Source of the DNA: Chryseobacterium indologenes
GTDB taxonomy: Bacteria > Bacteroidota > Bacteroidia > Flavobacteriales > Weeksellaceae
Direction: 5' to 3'
Length of the DNA stretch: 64,000 nucleotides
Assembly (NCBI RefSeq): GCF_018362995.1
Contig: NZ_CP074372.1
Span: 4,278,001 to 4,342,000 of the forward strand
The notes below the pieces were generated by a model. The model was not told the DNA's origin. It was given only the letters and a program-made list of their open reading frames with translations, and did not search any database. A program made the translations under genes and the position numbers. The first letter of the stretch is position 1; each line of letters begins with the position of its first letter. Of this stretch, positions 18,127 through 26,958 are shown in pieces.

Positions 18127-18164
18127 ATAAAAAACCCTTTCAAACTTTTGAAAGGGTTTTTTAT
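18126..18164. terminator. Bidirectional terminator
   Basis: AAAACCCTTTCAAA and TTTGAAAGGGTTTT pair perfectly around a two-base centre and are flanked by A and T runs. It sits between the GLPGLI gene (+) and the S9 peptidase (-). Confidence 0.85.
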
Positions 18165-18181
18165 TAGATATAATATACTGT

Positions 18182-20311
18182 TTATAAATTATTCAAGATG
18201 AAATCTGTCATTTTCTGATACAACTGAGGTCTTGTCTGTCCACCATAGATTCCGTGGTTTTTATCCGGATAAGCCATGAAATCAAACTGTTTTTTGTTTT
18301 GAATCAAAGCTTCAGAAAATTCCATAGAGTTCTGGAAGTGAACGTTGTCATCAGCAGTTCCGTGAATTAACAAAAATTTACCTTTCAATAAGTTTGTATA
18401 TTCTGTAGGAGAGTTTTTGTCATATCCATCAGGGTTTTCCTGAGGCGTTCTCATAAATCTTTCTGTGTATACAGAGTCATAATATCTCCAGTTGGTTACC
18501 GGTGCTACAGCAATTCCCATTTTGAAAACATCTGCTCCTTTAGTCATTGCCAGACTGGTCATATACCCACCGAAGCTCCATCCGAACATTCCGATTCTGC
18601 TTTTGTCAATATAAGATTGGTTTCCAAACCACTTAGCTGCAGTGATTTGATCTTCAATCTCATATTTTCCTAAGTTCATATACGTTACTTTCTTGTATTT
18701 TGCTCCTTTGTAACCCGTTCCACGACCGTCTACACAAGCTACAATATATCCTTTTTGTACAAGATGGTTGAACCACATTGCATTTCCGTTATCCCATGAG
18801 TTGGCAACCTGCTGAGAGCCAGGTCCGGAATATTGGAACATGAATAAAGGGTATTTTTTATTCGGATCAAAGTTTTTAGGTTTCATAATCCAGGCATTCA
18901 TCTGATCGCCTACCGCATTGGGAATAGTGATGAATTCTTTTTCAACAAAATTATCGGTTTTTAATTTCTGTAACTGATCATTGTTGTTCTGAAGCTCTTT
19001 TACCGCTTTTCCGTTTCCGTCTTTTAAGACATAAGTGTAAGGCTTTGCGGCTGTAGAAGAGGTCTCAATGAAATAATTATAGTTTTTGCTGAAATTGGCA
19101 GAGTTGTTTCCTTCTGCATTGGAGATCAGCTGAGATTTTCCGTTTTCAATATTTACTTTGGAAACTACCTTATTGATGCTTCCTTTTTCAGTAGTCTGAA
19201 CGTAAATTTCTTTTGATTTTGGATTGAATCCATAATAATCTGTTACTTCCCAGTTTCCTTTTGTGATCTGCTTTTTAAGCTTACCATCTTTGTCATACCA
19301 GTAAAGGTGGCGGTTTCCGTCCCTCTCAGAAGCCCAAAGGAATGAATCATCTTCAAGGAATTCAAGGGTAGGACTGTCAGTATCGATCCATTTATCATCC
19401 GTCTCAGTAAATAATTTCTGAACTGCACCTGTTTTGGTGTTTACTTTTAAAATATCTGAAGCATTCTGAATTCTCTCAGAAGTAATTAAAACAATTTCAT
19501 CCGGTTTTGCAGTCTGGAATACATTCGGGATGTAATAATTCTTGAAAGAACCTAAGTTCAGCTGCATTGTTTTCCCGTTATCCAGACGGTAAAGCTGTGC
19601 AGAAACAACAGAATTTTTCTCACCTGCTTTTGGATATTTATAGCGCATTTCGGCCGGGTAAAGACTTTTTCTGTAGATAGGAATATAGATTTCCGGTACT
19701 TGTCCTTCGTCAGACTTTACAAATACAATAGCATCAGAATTTTTGGTCCACTCATACTGTCTTGCATGTCCGAATTCTTCCTCATAAACCCAATCTGCCA
19801 AACCATTCAGTATTGAATTCTTTTTACCATCCGTAGTAATCTGCGTGATTTTTCCCGAAGCAAGATCCTGATAGAACAAGTTGTTGTCAGAAATGAATGC
19901 AACTTTTGTTGCATCCGGTGAAAATGTAGGCTCCTGAACTGTTTTACCTTCATTAAGACTGATTACTTTTCCGGATTTTAAATCTTTTACCTCAAATTTT
20001 CCCAGGAAAGAATGTCTGTAAATAGGCTGGCTGGCTGTCTGCAAAAGGATTTTAGACTCATCATCAGAAAAAATATAGCTTTCAAACTTTCCGTCCACAA
20101 GATTTCCTTCTTTTTGTGAAGTTTTATAAGAATATTTTGCAATTCCAGTTGGTTCAATCACAAGATAATTTTCACCGTTTTTCATGGAGGTGATTCCTGC
20201 GATTCCTTTTCCACGGTAATATCCTGAATATATTTTATCTAAAGTAATTTCCTGTGCTGATACATTTTGGAATACAGCAGCAATGGTAAGTGTTAATAGG
20301 AGTTTTTTCAT
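18182..20311 (-). CDS. S9 family prolyl peptidase (dipeptidyl-peptidase IV type), exported
   Basis: I chose the ATG at 20311 (MKKLLLTLTIAAVFQNVSAQ), which begins with a good signal peptide and gives 709 residues; the next ATG upstream (20332) would overlap the promoter element. The N-terminal two thirds are the DPP-IV beta-propeller, including the family's YEEEFGHARQYEWTKNSDAI glutamate motif that binds the substrate N-terminus. The C-terminal alpha/beta-hydrolase has the triad Ser579 (GWSFGGYMT), Asp at about 654 (HGTADDNVHF) and His686 (YPDKNHGIYG). It should remove Xaa-Pro dipeptides from peptides in the periplasm, complementing the nearby peptide transporters. Confidence 0.92.
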   Translation of the reverse strand: MKKLLLTLTIAAVFQNVSAQEITLDKIYSGYYRGKGIAGITSMKNGENYLVIEPTGIAKYSYKTSQKEGNLVDGKFESYIFSDDESKILLQTASQPIYRHSFLGKFEVKDLKSGKVISLNEGKTVQEPTFSPDATKVAFISDNNLFYQDLASGKITQITTDGKKNSILNGLADWVYEEEFGHARQYEWTKNSDAIVFVKSDEGQVPEIYIPIYRKSLYPAEMRYKYPKAGEKNSVVSAQLYRLDNGKTMQLNLGSFKNYYIPNVFQTAKPDEIVLITSERIQNASDILKVNTKTGAVQKLFTETDDKWIDTDSPTLEFLEDDSFLWASERDGNRHLYWYDKDGKLKKQITKGNWEVTDYYGFNPKSKEIYVQTTEKGSINKVVSKVNIENGKSQLISNAEGNNSANFSKNYNYFIETSSTAAKPYTYVLKDGNGKAVKELQNNNDQLQKLKTDNFVEKEFITIPNAVGDQMNAWIMKPKNFDPNKKYPLFMFQYSGPGSQQVANSWDNGNAMWFNHLVQKGYIVACVDGRGTGYKGAKYKKVTYMNLGKYEIEDQITAAKWFGNQSYIDKSRIGMFGWSFGGYMTSLAMTKGADVFKMGIAVAPVTNWRYYDSVYTERFMRTPQENPDGYDKNSPTEYTNLLKGKFLLIHGTADDNVHFQNSMEFSEALIQNKKQFDFMAYPDKNHGIYGGQTRPQLYQKMTDFILNNL

Positions 20312-20329
20312 TTTCAATTTTAATGATTC

Positions 20330-20337
20330 CAAATTTA
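20330..20337 (-). promoter_or_regulatory. Promoter -7 element of the S9 peptidase
   Basis: The minus strand reads TAAATTTG, an exact TAnnTTTG match 18 bases before the ATG at 20311. The alternative start at 20332 falls inside this element, which argues against it. Confidence 0.45.
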
Positions 20338-20492
20338 ATAATTCTTACTTATATAACCATATAAAATGCAAAATCAGGATTTGATACTCTTTTTTGTACT
20401 ATAATAATATTCAATAATGAAATTTTTGAAAAAAGGCAATTTGGCAAAAGAATTGAATATATAATAACTGTAAATCAAATCAAATGATAATT

Positions 20493-20966
20493 ATGGAAAC
20501 GAATGCATACAACCAGAAACTGAACCGTTATGTATTAAACGATCAGATTGTTTATACAGGTTTTTCCAGTTTTAATGACGCCGAAGAATGCGCACATAAA
20601 AAAGGAGGAACATTGGTAGAAGTAGTGTTTAGAGACGGGAATGATAATCCCGAAATTACGGATGAAGCAGGTTTGATAGAGAAAAAACTTCATTACCACG
20701 TGGATGCAGGCGATGAATACAAATTTATTCATTCCTCAGATCCCGGATTCAGAAAATATGCGGATGAACTGCAGAAAATTAAAGCAAGAAATGACAAAAC
20801 CAGCCCGGATGAACGGTATTTTGCCAATTTTGAAATTGAAAATATAGAAGACCCGATCATTGTGATCAAAAATGATCATTTTGAATCGGTAACATCGAGA
20901 GAGCGTTCAAAGTATTTGAAACATGCCTGCGTTTATGAAATAGGGGTTTCCCTGCCAAAAACTTAA
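20493..20966 (+). CDS. Conserved hypothetical cytoplasmic protein
   Basis: I do not recognise this protein. It has 157 residues from the ATG at 20493 (METNAYNQKLNRYVLND); an in-frame ATG at 20484 is also possible. It has no signal peptide or membrane segment, is charged and rather acidic, and looks globular with alternating strands (FASFEIENIEDPIIVIKND-like pattern near residue 115). It ends 12 bases before the small lysine-rich DUF6496-type gene on the same strand, so the two probably form an operon. The combination of a small acidic and a small basic protein suggests a stress or DNA-associated setting, but this is only a guess. Confidence 0.7.
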   Translation: METNAYNQKLNRYVLNDQIVYTGFSSFNDAEECAHKKGGTLVEVVFRDGNDNPEITDEAGLIEKKLHYHVDAGDEYKFIHSSDPGFRKYADELQKIKARNDKTSPDERYFANFEIENIEDPIIVIKNDHFESVTSRERSKYLKHACVYEIGVSLPKT

Positions 20967-20978
20967 AAAAATCAAATC

Positions 20979-21167
20979 ATGAGCAAGACTAAATATTCAG
21001 AAAAAGCTCAGGACAAAGTAGGAAAAGTTATGCACGAATTCAAGGAAGGAAAACTGAAATCTTCTTCCGGAAAGAAAGTGACAAGCAGAAAGCAAGCCGT
21101 AGCCATCGGCATTTCTGAAGCTAGAGAAAAGGGCCTTAAAGCGCCTGCAAAGAAAAAAAGCAAATAA
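20979..21167 (+). CDS. DUF6496-like small lysine-rich protein
   Basis: The 62-residue protein is very basic and has the pattern DKVGKVMHEFKEGKLKSSSG followed by KKVTSRKQAVAIGISEAREK and a lysine-rich tail. I recognise this as the family usually named DUF6496, widespread in soil and aquatic bacteria. The SRKQAVAIGISEA part resembles a histone-like or nucleic-acid-binding helix. The function is unknown. It closely follows the gene at 20493 and is followed by a near-perfect long hairpin terminator. Confidence 0.75.
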   Translation: MSKTKYSEKAQDKVGKVMHEFKEGKLKSSSGKKVTSRKQAVAIGISEAREKGLKAPAKKKSK

Positions 21168-21168
21168 A

Positions 21169-21213
21169 CTTATAAAGAAAAGCCCGGAAAATTTCCGGGC
21201 TTTTCTTTATAAG
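21169..21213. terminator. Long perfect-palindrome bidirectional terminator
   Basis: Twenty-two bases starting CTTATAAAGAAAAGCCCGG pair perfectly with the following 22 across a single central A. The GC core CCCGGAAA/TTTCCGGG is flanked by A-rich and T-rich arms, so it can end transcription from both the DUF6496-like gene (+) and the phosphorylase-like gene (-). Confidence 0.85.
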
Positions 21214-21239
21214 ATGTAAATAGTGAATTCGTATTTACT

Positions 21240-22904
21240 CTATTTCGTTTCATTATAAAGCACTTTGTAGTACTCATCTGCCATCCTGTCGCTGTTGAAG
21301 TGATCTTTTACATCATTCATTGCATTATGCTGGATTTTTCTCCATTCATCAGGATGATCATAATAGGTTGGAAGAATTTCGTTTTCAAGGATCTCATATA
21401 ATTTGTTTAAATCATAGTTGTCCTGTTCATAGATGCTCATGTTCATATAATCTGCTTTCGGAACAACGAAAGAGTTTTCTCTATGTTTGGCAAATTCCGG
21501 AATCCAGCCGTCATCAGTGGATAAATTCACTGAACCGTTCATGGCAGCGGTCATACCGGAAGTTCCTGAAGCTTCCCTTGGAACTCTGGGGTTGTTAAGC
21601 CATAGATCCGAGCCTTGTTTTAAAGATTTACTTAAAGAAAGTTCATATCCCGTAAGAACAGCCATACTTTTATGATTTTTGCTTTCCTCAACAAGAGTGT
21701 TGAATGTGGAAATGGCGGAATAATCCATTGGATAAGGCTTTCCTGCCCAAATGATCTGTACCGGATATTTCGGGTTGTTCAGAAGCCTGTAGAATCTTTC
21801 TTTATCATGCAGAAGAAGTTCTGCTCTTTTGTAGCCTGCAAATCTTCTTGCCCAGACAATGGTAAAAATATTAGGATTGAATAGATTTCCCGTTTGATCT
21901 GCAACAATACTGAAAAGCTTTTTCTTCAAATACTTTTTACGGTAGTCGAAAACAGTTGCATCATTTTCGTCCTTGGCATTGTACAAAGGTTTATCAGACC
22001 AATATTTAAATTCCTGTGCATTAGTAATAGATGTAATTTCACAGATGTCAGAATATTTATTCCACATGGCTCTGGAAACCACACCGTGAAGCTGAGAAAC
22101 GCCGTTGGCAATTCTGGCCATCCTCAATGCACAAAGGGAATGATTGAAGCGGTCATCATTGGAACCTTCAATCTTTTTTACTTCTTCCATGCTGTATCCG
22201 GAGAAATAAGACATATCATAACATAATCTGAAACTATGTTTTTCATTTCCTGCTTCTTCAGGCGTATGCGTTGTGAAAACCAGCTTTTCCTTAACTTTAT
22301 TGAGGTCTCCGTTATATTTTTTCAACAGATAAAAGGCTGCCGGAAGTCCGTGAGCTTCATTAAGATGGTAAACATCTCTTTCAATATTCAATTCATCCAA
22401 TAGCTTGGCTCCTCCTTTTCCTAATAAAATATATTGGGCAAGCTTGGTAGATTCATTGGCATCATATAATTTGTGACAGATCGTTTTGGAAACGTGATCG
22501 TTTTCCGGAACATCTGTGGAAAGGAAAAACATAGGTGCCGTATTGAATGTTTCAGGATCAAGGTACCATACTTTTACCCAAACCGGAGCACTGTGGATTT
22601 CGATTTGAAATTTTATTCCGGTGTCTTCCAGAAAGCTGTACATTTTTCTCGTCCATACAGGCTGTAAAGTCTGATCATGATTTCTGGCCTGGTCATAATA
22701 ACCAAACTTCCATAGAATTCCAATTCCTATAAGGTCTTGTTTAAGATTATAAGCACTTCTCATATGAGACCCGGCCAGAAAGCCAAGTCCTCCCGAATAT
22801 ATTTTAAGTACCTGCTCAAGAGCAAATTCCATCGAGAAATAGGCGGTTTTTTTGGAGTATTGAGGATTGATGTTGTAGGGTATTCTGAAATTCCTAAAAT
22901 CCAT
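21240..22904 (-). CDS. Alpha-glucan phosphorylase-like protein (GT35) lacking the PLP lysine
   Basis: The 554-residue protein matches the short bacterial alpha-glucan phosphorylases (TIGR02094 type): AYFSMEFALEQVLKIYSGGL near the start, VYHLNEAHGLPAAF, FTIVWARRFAGYKRAELLL, IIWAGKPYPMD, and SDLWLNNPRVPREASGTSGM. In the family the last motif continues GMKAALNG, and its lysine carries pyridoxal phosphate. Here it reads GMTAAMNG, with Thr452 at the lysine position (codon at 21549-21551). Without that lysine ordinary phosphorolysis of glycogen is doubtful; it might be a glycosyltransferase-like or regulatory protein. It stands alone on the minus strand with its own promoter and shares a terminator with the convergent operon. 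Confidence 0.8.
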   Translation of the reverse strand: MDFRNFRIPYNINPQYSKKTAYFSMEFALEQVLKIYSGGLGFLAGSHMRSAYNLKQDLIGIGILWKFGYYDQARNHDQTLQPVWTRKMYSFLEDTGIKFQIEIHSAPVWVKVWYLDPETFNTAPMFFLSTDVPENDHVSKTICHKLYDANESTKLAQYILLGKGGAKLLDELNIERDVYHLNEAHGLPAAFYLLKKYNGDLNKVKEKLVFTTHTPEEAGNEKHSFRLCYDMSYFSGYSMEEVKKIEGSNDDRFNHSLCALRMARIANGVSQLHGVVSRAMWNKYSDICEITSITNAQEFKYWSDKPLYNAKDENDATVFDYRKKYLKKKLFSIVADQTGNLFNPNIFTIVWARRFAGYKRAELLLHDKERFYRLLNNPKYPVQIIWAGKPYPMDYSAISTFNTLVEESKNHKSMAVLTGYELSLSKSLKQGSDLWLNNPRVPREASGTSGMTAAMNGSVNLSTDDGWIPEFAKHRENSFVVPKADYMNMSIYEQDNYDLNKLYEILENEILPTYYDHPDEWRKIQHNAMNDVKDHFNSDRMADEYYKVLYNETK

Positions 22905-22930
22905 AAATGTGCGTTTGTGTTAGAAAAAGA

Positions 22931-22938
22931 CAAAGGTA
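22931..22938 (-). promoter_or_regulatory. Promoter -7 element of the phosphorylase-like gene
   Basis: The minus strand reads TACCTTTG, an exact TAnnTTTG match, 26 bases upstream of the start at 22904. The region 22905-23108 is a divergent intergenic region serving this gene and the one at 23109. Confidence 0.45.
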
Positions 22939-23108
22939 TTAATTATGAAAATAAACTTTACATTAATTAACAGATAAATTAATTTTAAAACTAAGTGTTG
23001 AATTGTTTTTTTACTTATCTTTAAGTGTGTAAATTTTTGATTATCAAAAACTTTTAACGATGAAAGCCCAAGGCTGCATGTGTTCTTAAATAAATAAAAA
23101 AATCACAC

Positions 23109-23906
23109 ATGAAAAAGACGTTTTCTGAGGAAGATCTGATAAAGAATCTGAGTTTATATTACCTGAACAGGCATTTGAAAAAAAAGCCCATAGAGAAGTA
23201 TCACCGTACCATAGACGAATCTCCGCTTCATGACCGTGAAAAGTACAGAAAGAAATCCGAGATTCTGCTTCTCAATTCTTTTATGCATCACTTCCCCGAA
23301 GTGAAATTTGAAAACCTTACCTGCGAGAGCCCGGACTTTATCGCAAAGTTAAACGACAAAAAAATCGGAATAGAACTGACTGAAGTAATCAATCATCTGG
23401 AAATGAAGAAAGTGGAAAGCACTTTGAATAAAATGTTCCGTCAGGCAGAAATATTATTAGAACAGGAAGACACTACGAAATATCGTGGTGTTTATTTTTT
23501 AGAATTCCATCCGGAAACCAAATTTGATCATCTTGAAGCACAGCAGGAAAATATCATTAATATCTATAAAAGCATCAAAAAAAACAAACCTATGGGTTGT
23601 GTAAAAAGCATCAGAAAATCTTTTCACCGAAGAAATGTCTTTATTACTCATGAATACAGTATGAGCCTTTTTGATGAACTCTGCTCGGAGAAAATTCTGG
23701 AGCTCATTGAAAAGAAAAATGAGAAATTTCCTTATTATGATACCTCGGTAGATGAATGCTGGCTGGTGATTGTTTCAGATATGAATTCTATTGCTTCAAG
23801 ATATACCTTTATTCAGGATAAAGAACATTTGACAGAGGTGAAAAGTCCTTTCCATAAAATATTTCACCTGGAAAACCTGTGTGGGAATATTACCAGTATA
23901 AAATAA
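23109..23906 (+). CDS. Hypothetical protein with a possible PD-(D/E)XK nuclease core
   Basis: I do not recognise a named family. The 265-residue protein has no signal peptide or membrane helix. Residues 70-95 read TCESPDFIAKLNDKKIGIEL followed by TEV, i.e. Pro75-Asp76 and, after a short hairpin, Glu89-x-Thr91. Preceded by a helix with Glu51, this is the spacing of a PD-(D/E)XK nuclease fold with Lys replaced by Thr. Later segments (RGVYFLEFHPE and DECWLVIVSDMNS) look like core strands. No methyltransferase, helicase or toxin partner is adjacent, so a role in defence or DNA repair remains speculative. It is monocistronic; the next gene is 204 bases away with its own promoter. Confidence 0.65.
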   Translation: MKKTFSEEDLIKNLSLYYLNRHLKKKPIEKYHRTIDESPLHDREKYRKKSEILLLNSFMHHFPEVKFENLTCESPDFIAKLNDKKIGIELTEVINHLEMKKVESTLNKMFRQAEILLEQEDTTKYRGVYFLEFHPETKFDHLEAQQENIINIYKSIKKNKPMGCVKSIRKSFHRRNVFITHEYSMSLFDELCSEKILELIEKKNEKFPYYDTSVDECWLVIVSDMNSIASRYTFIQDKEHLTEVKSPFHKIFHLENLCGNITSIK

Positions 23907-24023
23907 AGTTTTGTCTTTTGATTTATGTGTTTGGTTATTTCATGATTTAATTTAAAATTATATGAACTATTTTAAATTATTTGATGTTTTAATTTGGAAT
24001 ACCTTAAAATTATTTAGATTTTA

Positions 24024-24053
24024 TTGTTTGTAATTAAAATATGGGTATATTTG
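24024..24053 (+). promoter_or_regulatory. Promoter of the T9SS type B protein gene
   Basis: TTG (24024-24026), 19 bases, then TATATTTG (24046-24053) match the Bacteroidota promoter fully. The start codon is at 24111, leaving a 5' leader of about 50 bases. Confidence 0.6.
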
Positions 24054-24110
24054 GTGTGCGTTGAATATCAATATGATGTATAACTAATGAACCATAAAAA
24101 CATATAATCT

Positions 24111-26213
24111 ATGAGAAAACTTTTACTTTTCATACTTCTGTGCATCTCTCATACTTATTATTCTCAGGCAGATTGTGCTACTGCATTATCCGTCTGCGGA
24201 AACTCAAATATCACTTACAGTCCTACAGGATATGGTAATATAAAAGAATTGGTGAACTCGGGGAGTTGTATAGACTTTACAGGAGAACACAATTCTATTT
24301 GGTATAAAATTACGATTGCTACAGGAGGTACTCTTACTTTTGATCTGGTTCCGAACAATCCGGATGCCGATTATGACTGGGCCATTTTTGGTCCTAATGT
24401 AAACTGTGGAAACTTGGGATCACCCATACGTTGTAATGCTGCAACCGTTATCGGGCCTGGTCCGGCTACAGGATTAAATATGACAAGTACTCTTCTAAGT
24501 GCAGCAGGAGGTTCTTTGACTCCTTATTGTAAATATATGGATGTTTTGCCGGGACAGACGTATTATTTGTTTATTGACAACTGGGTAAGCAGCACCAGCT
24601 CTACAACGGCTCCGTTTTCTTTGACATGGGGCGGAACTGCTACACTGGCTTCACCATTTACTGACCCTAATATCCAGACACAGCCATTTACTCCTCCTGG
24701 AATTCCTGCAGCTAATCCTGCAGATCCGAGAGAAGTAGTAATATGTTCAAGTACTGATCTGTTTGATTTTTCTACATTGTCTGCGGGAATTCTTAATGGA
24801 AATCAAAACTTTAATGTAAGTTATCATCTGAGCCAGAATGATGCTTTAACAGGAAATAATCCTATTACGGCTCCAATCACGGTAAATACAACTACGGTTT
24901 ACTATTACAGTATCAATTATACTGATCCAACCAATGCTACCAATCCGCTTAATAAGTGTAAGCAGGTTGGAACATTTAAATTCAAAAACGGTTCTATTAC
25001 AGTTAAGAATGTAACATTAACTGAATGTAACAATAATAATGCAGGTACAGCTTTATTTGATTTAACCACAGCAGATGTTATTGGAAATCCGAATGTCACT
25101 AAAAAATACTATCACACGATGGCGGATCTCAATGCCGGTATCAATGAGATTACTACTCCTATGGCATTTGTATCTGCGGAAGGGATTATTTATGTAAAAG
25201 TCATCTCAGAATTTGGCTGTACTGCAGTGGCACAGATCACTTTGAAATTTTATTCGGTTGTCGTTGTGAATGAAGCGACCCTAAGATCATGTTTCATTGA
25301 GGCGAATCCATCCACTGCATCTTTCAATCTTGTAAATGCTTCAGTAACAGGTCAGACCAATCCGACCAAGAAATATTACCCTTCATTGACGGATGCTGTT
25401 AATCAGACGAATGAGATTCTGAATGCTAATAATTATATTGCTCCTAATGGATTTGTATATGTAAGAGTTTCCAATGCTCAGGGATGTTATACAATAGCCA
25501 GAATTACTTTAGTTGTTATTGCTCCGGTATATTCTACTACTCTTAAAGATGTAACCATTTGTGCAGAAGATCAGACCACGCTGGATGCAGGACCAGGATT
25601 CAAAAGTTACGAATGGAGTACAGGGGCTACTACCCAAACGATCAAAGCAGGAATTGGAGTATATTGGGTAAAACTTAAAACAGGAGAATGTATTGCTACA
25701 CAAACAGTAAAAGTACTTCCTTCTGAACAGCCGGTTGTTTCCGGAATTGATATCTCAAATAATACAATTACAGTTTCAGTAACAGGAGGAAATCCGGCAT
25801 ATAAATATTCAATAGACAATATTATCTGGCAGGACTCCAATGTATTTAATAATCTTTCAAGAGGAGATCATAAAGTTTACGTAAAAGACGCTTACGATTG
25901 CGATCCCATAGAAATAGGAGTGGTTGTGCCTAATTTGGTTAACGTGATTACCCCGAACGCGGATGGAGTGAATGATGTGATTGATTATTCAGCATTAGGC
26001 AATAAACAAAATCTGATCATGAATATTTTTGACCGCTACGGAAACAAGATCTTCCAGGCTGACAGATCAAATGGTTATAGATGGGATGGTACACAGGGCG
26101 GAAGAAGAGTACCTACGGGAACTTACTGGTATTCTATCACATGGAATGAAAATGATAAAAATAATACAGCAATCAAATTTACAGGTTGGGTATTGGTGAA
26201 AAACAGAGAATAA
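24111..26213 (+). CDS. Large secreted protein with T9SS type B sorting domain
   Basis: The 700-residue protein has a signal peptide (MRKLLLFILLCISHTYYSQ). A cysteine-containing N-terminal domain follows, with PGQTYYLFIDNW as in gliding-related surface proteins. After it come several Ig-like or PKD-like repeats (for example LTECNNNNAGTALFDLTTAD and the related RSCFIEANPSTASFNL). From about residue 612 a type B (CHU_C) C-terminal domain begins VITPNADGVNDVIDYS and ends TGTYWYSITWNENDK and GWVLVKNRE. Type B domains send proteins through the T9SS encoded by gldKLMN in this window and leave them on or outside the cell. It is probably an adhesin or filamentous surface protein. Confidence 0.88.
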   Translation: MRKLLLFILLCISHTYYSQADCATALSVCGNSNITYSPTGYGNIKELVNSGSCIDFTGEHNSIWYKITIATGGTLTFDLVPNNPDADYDWAIFGPNVNCGNLGSPIRCNAATVIGPGPATGLNMTSTLLSAAGGSLTPYCKYMDVLPGQTYYLFIDNWVSSTSSTTAPFSLTWGGTATLASPFTDPNIQTQPFTPPGIPAANPADPREVVICSSTDLFDFSTLSAGILNGNQNFNVSYHLSQNDALTGNNPITAPITVNTTTVYYYSINYTDPTNATNPLNKCKQVGTFKFKNGSITVKNVTLTECNNNNAGTALFDLTTADVIGNPNVTKKYYHTMADLNAGINEITTPMAFVSAEGIIYVKVISEFGCTAVAQITLKFYSVVVVNEATLRSCFIEANPSTASFNLVNASVTGQTNPTKKYYPSLTDAVNQTNEILNANNYIAPNGFVYVRVSNAQGCYTIARITLVVIAPVYSTTLKDVTICAEDQTTLDAGPGFKSYEWSTGATTQTIKAGIGVYWVKLKTGECIATQTVKVLPSEQPVVSGIDISNNTITVSVTGGNPAYKYSIDNIIWQDSNVFNNLSRGDHKVYVKDAYDCDPIEIGVVVPNLVNVITPNADGVNDVIDYSALGNKQNLIMNIFDRYGNKIFQADRSNGYRWDGTQGGRRVPTGTYWYSITWNENDKNNTAIKFTGWVLVKNRE

Positions 26214-26234
26214 CAATAAATATAATACATAGAT

Positions 26235-26266
26235 AAAACCACTTCAAACGAAGTGGTTTTTATTTT
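26235..26266 (+). terminator. Terminator after the T9SS type B gene
   Basis: AAAACCACTTC and GAAGTGGTTTT form a perfect 11-bp stem with loop AAAC, followed by a T-rich tail. Confidence 0.8.
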
Positions 26267-26301
26267 TAAAAGTTTTTAAATTAGATATCAAAATAGAAAA
26301 A

Positions 26302-26892
26302 ATGAAAGACCTGTTTGTAAAACGCTTTGAATATTATAAATCTCTGGGAGATAAAACATTTGGCCAGCTTACTGATGAACAGATGTTCTGGCAGTATAAT
26401 GATGAGAGTAATTCTATTGCCGTCATTGTGAAGCATCTTGCAGGAAATATGCTTTCAAGATGGACTAATTTTCTTACTGAAGATGGAGAGAAATCATGGC
26501 GTAACCGTGATGGAGAGTTTGTCAATACATTTACTACTAAAGAACAGGTGCTGGATTTTTGGGAACAAGGCTGGAAATGTTTTTTTGATGCCCTTGGAAA
26601 GATAAATGATGACAATCTTTACTCAACAACTTATATCAGAGGGGAAGCTCACCCTGTTATTGATGCTGTTCTCCGCCAGCTGGCTCACTATCCTTATCAT
26701 ATCGGTCAGATTGTTTATATCGCGAAAATGATAAAAAATGAAGATTGGAATACACTGTCTATTGCCAGAAACCGTTCTCAGGAGTTTAATACAGAAATGA
26801 AAAGCAAATTTTTTAATGGTGAACCAGACACCAATTCATCACCCGTCTGCTTTCAAAACAGCCCTGAAATAAGGGACGAATATAAACAATAG
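26302..26892 (+). CDS. DUF1572 / DinB-superfamily protein
   Basis: The 196-residue protein is a four-helix-bundle DinB-like protein. It shows the first metal-ligand region IAVIVKHLAGNMLSRW and the paired C-terminal histidines in LAHYPYHIGQIVYIAKM, which in this superfamily bind a divalent metal. The arrangement fits DUF1572 (YfiT/DinB relatives), some members of which are thiol-dependent transferases or hydrolases; the actual substrate is unknown. It lies between the T9SS protein and mtaB on the same strand, but mtaB has its own promoter and this gene follows a strong terminator. Confidence 0.82.
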   Translation: MKDLFVKRFEYYKSLGDKTFGQLTDEQMFWQYNDESNSIAVIVKHLAGNMLSRWTNFLTEDGEKSWRNRDGEFVNTFTTKEQVLDFWEQGWKCFFDALGKINDDNLYSTTYIRGEAHPVIDAVLRQLAHYPYHIGQIVYIAKMIKNEDWNTLSIARNRSQEFNTEMKSKFFNGEPDTNSSPVCFQNSPEIRDEYKQ

Positions 26893-26904
26893 ATTCAATC
26901 AATC

Positions 26905-26933
26905 TTGGATTCTTATTAAAATTACTATCTTTG
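26905..26933 (+). promoter_or_regulatory. Promoter of mtaB
   Basis: TTG (26905-26907), 18 bases, then TATCTTTG (26926-26933) match the Bacteroidota promoter. The start codon lies 25 bases downstream. Confidence 0.6.
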
Positions 26934-26958
26934 CACCCATAAAATTCAGGAGTAACAA

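Noticed and set aside
18182..20311. Acylaminoacyl or oligopeptidase B assignment for the S9 peptidase
   Set aside because: The YEEEFGHARQYEW glutamate motif and the propeller arrangement are those of the DPP-IV subfamily.
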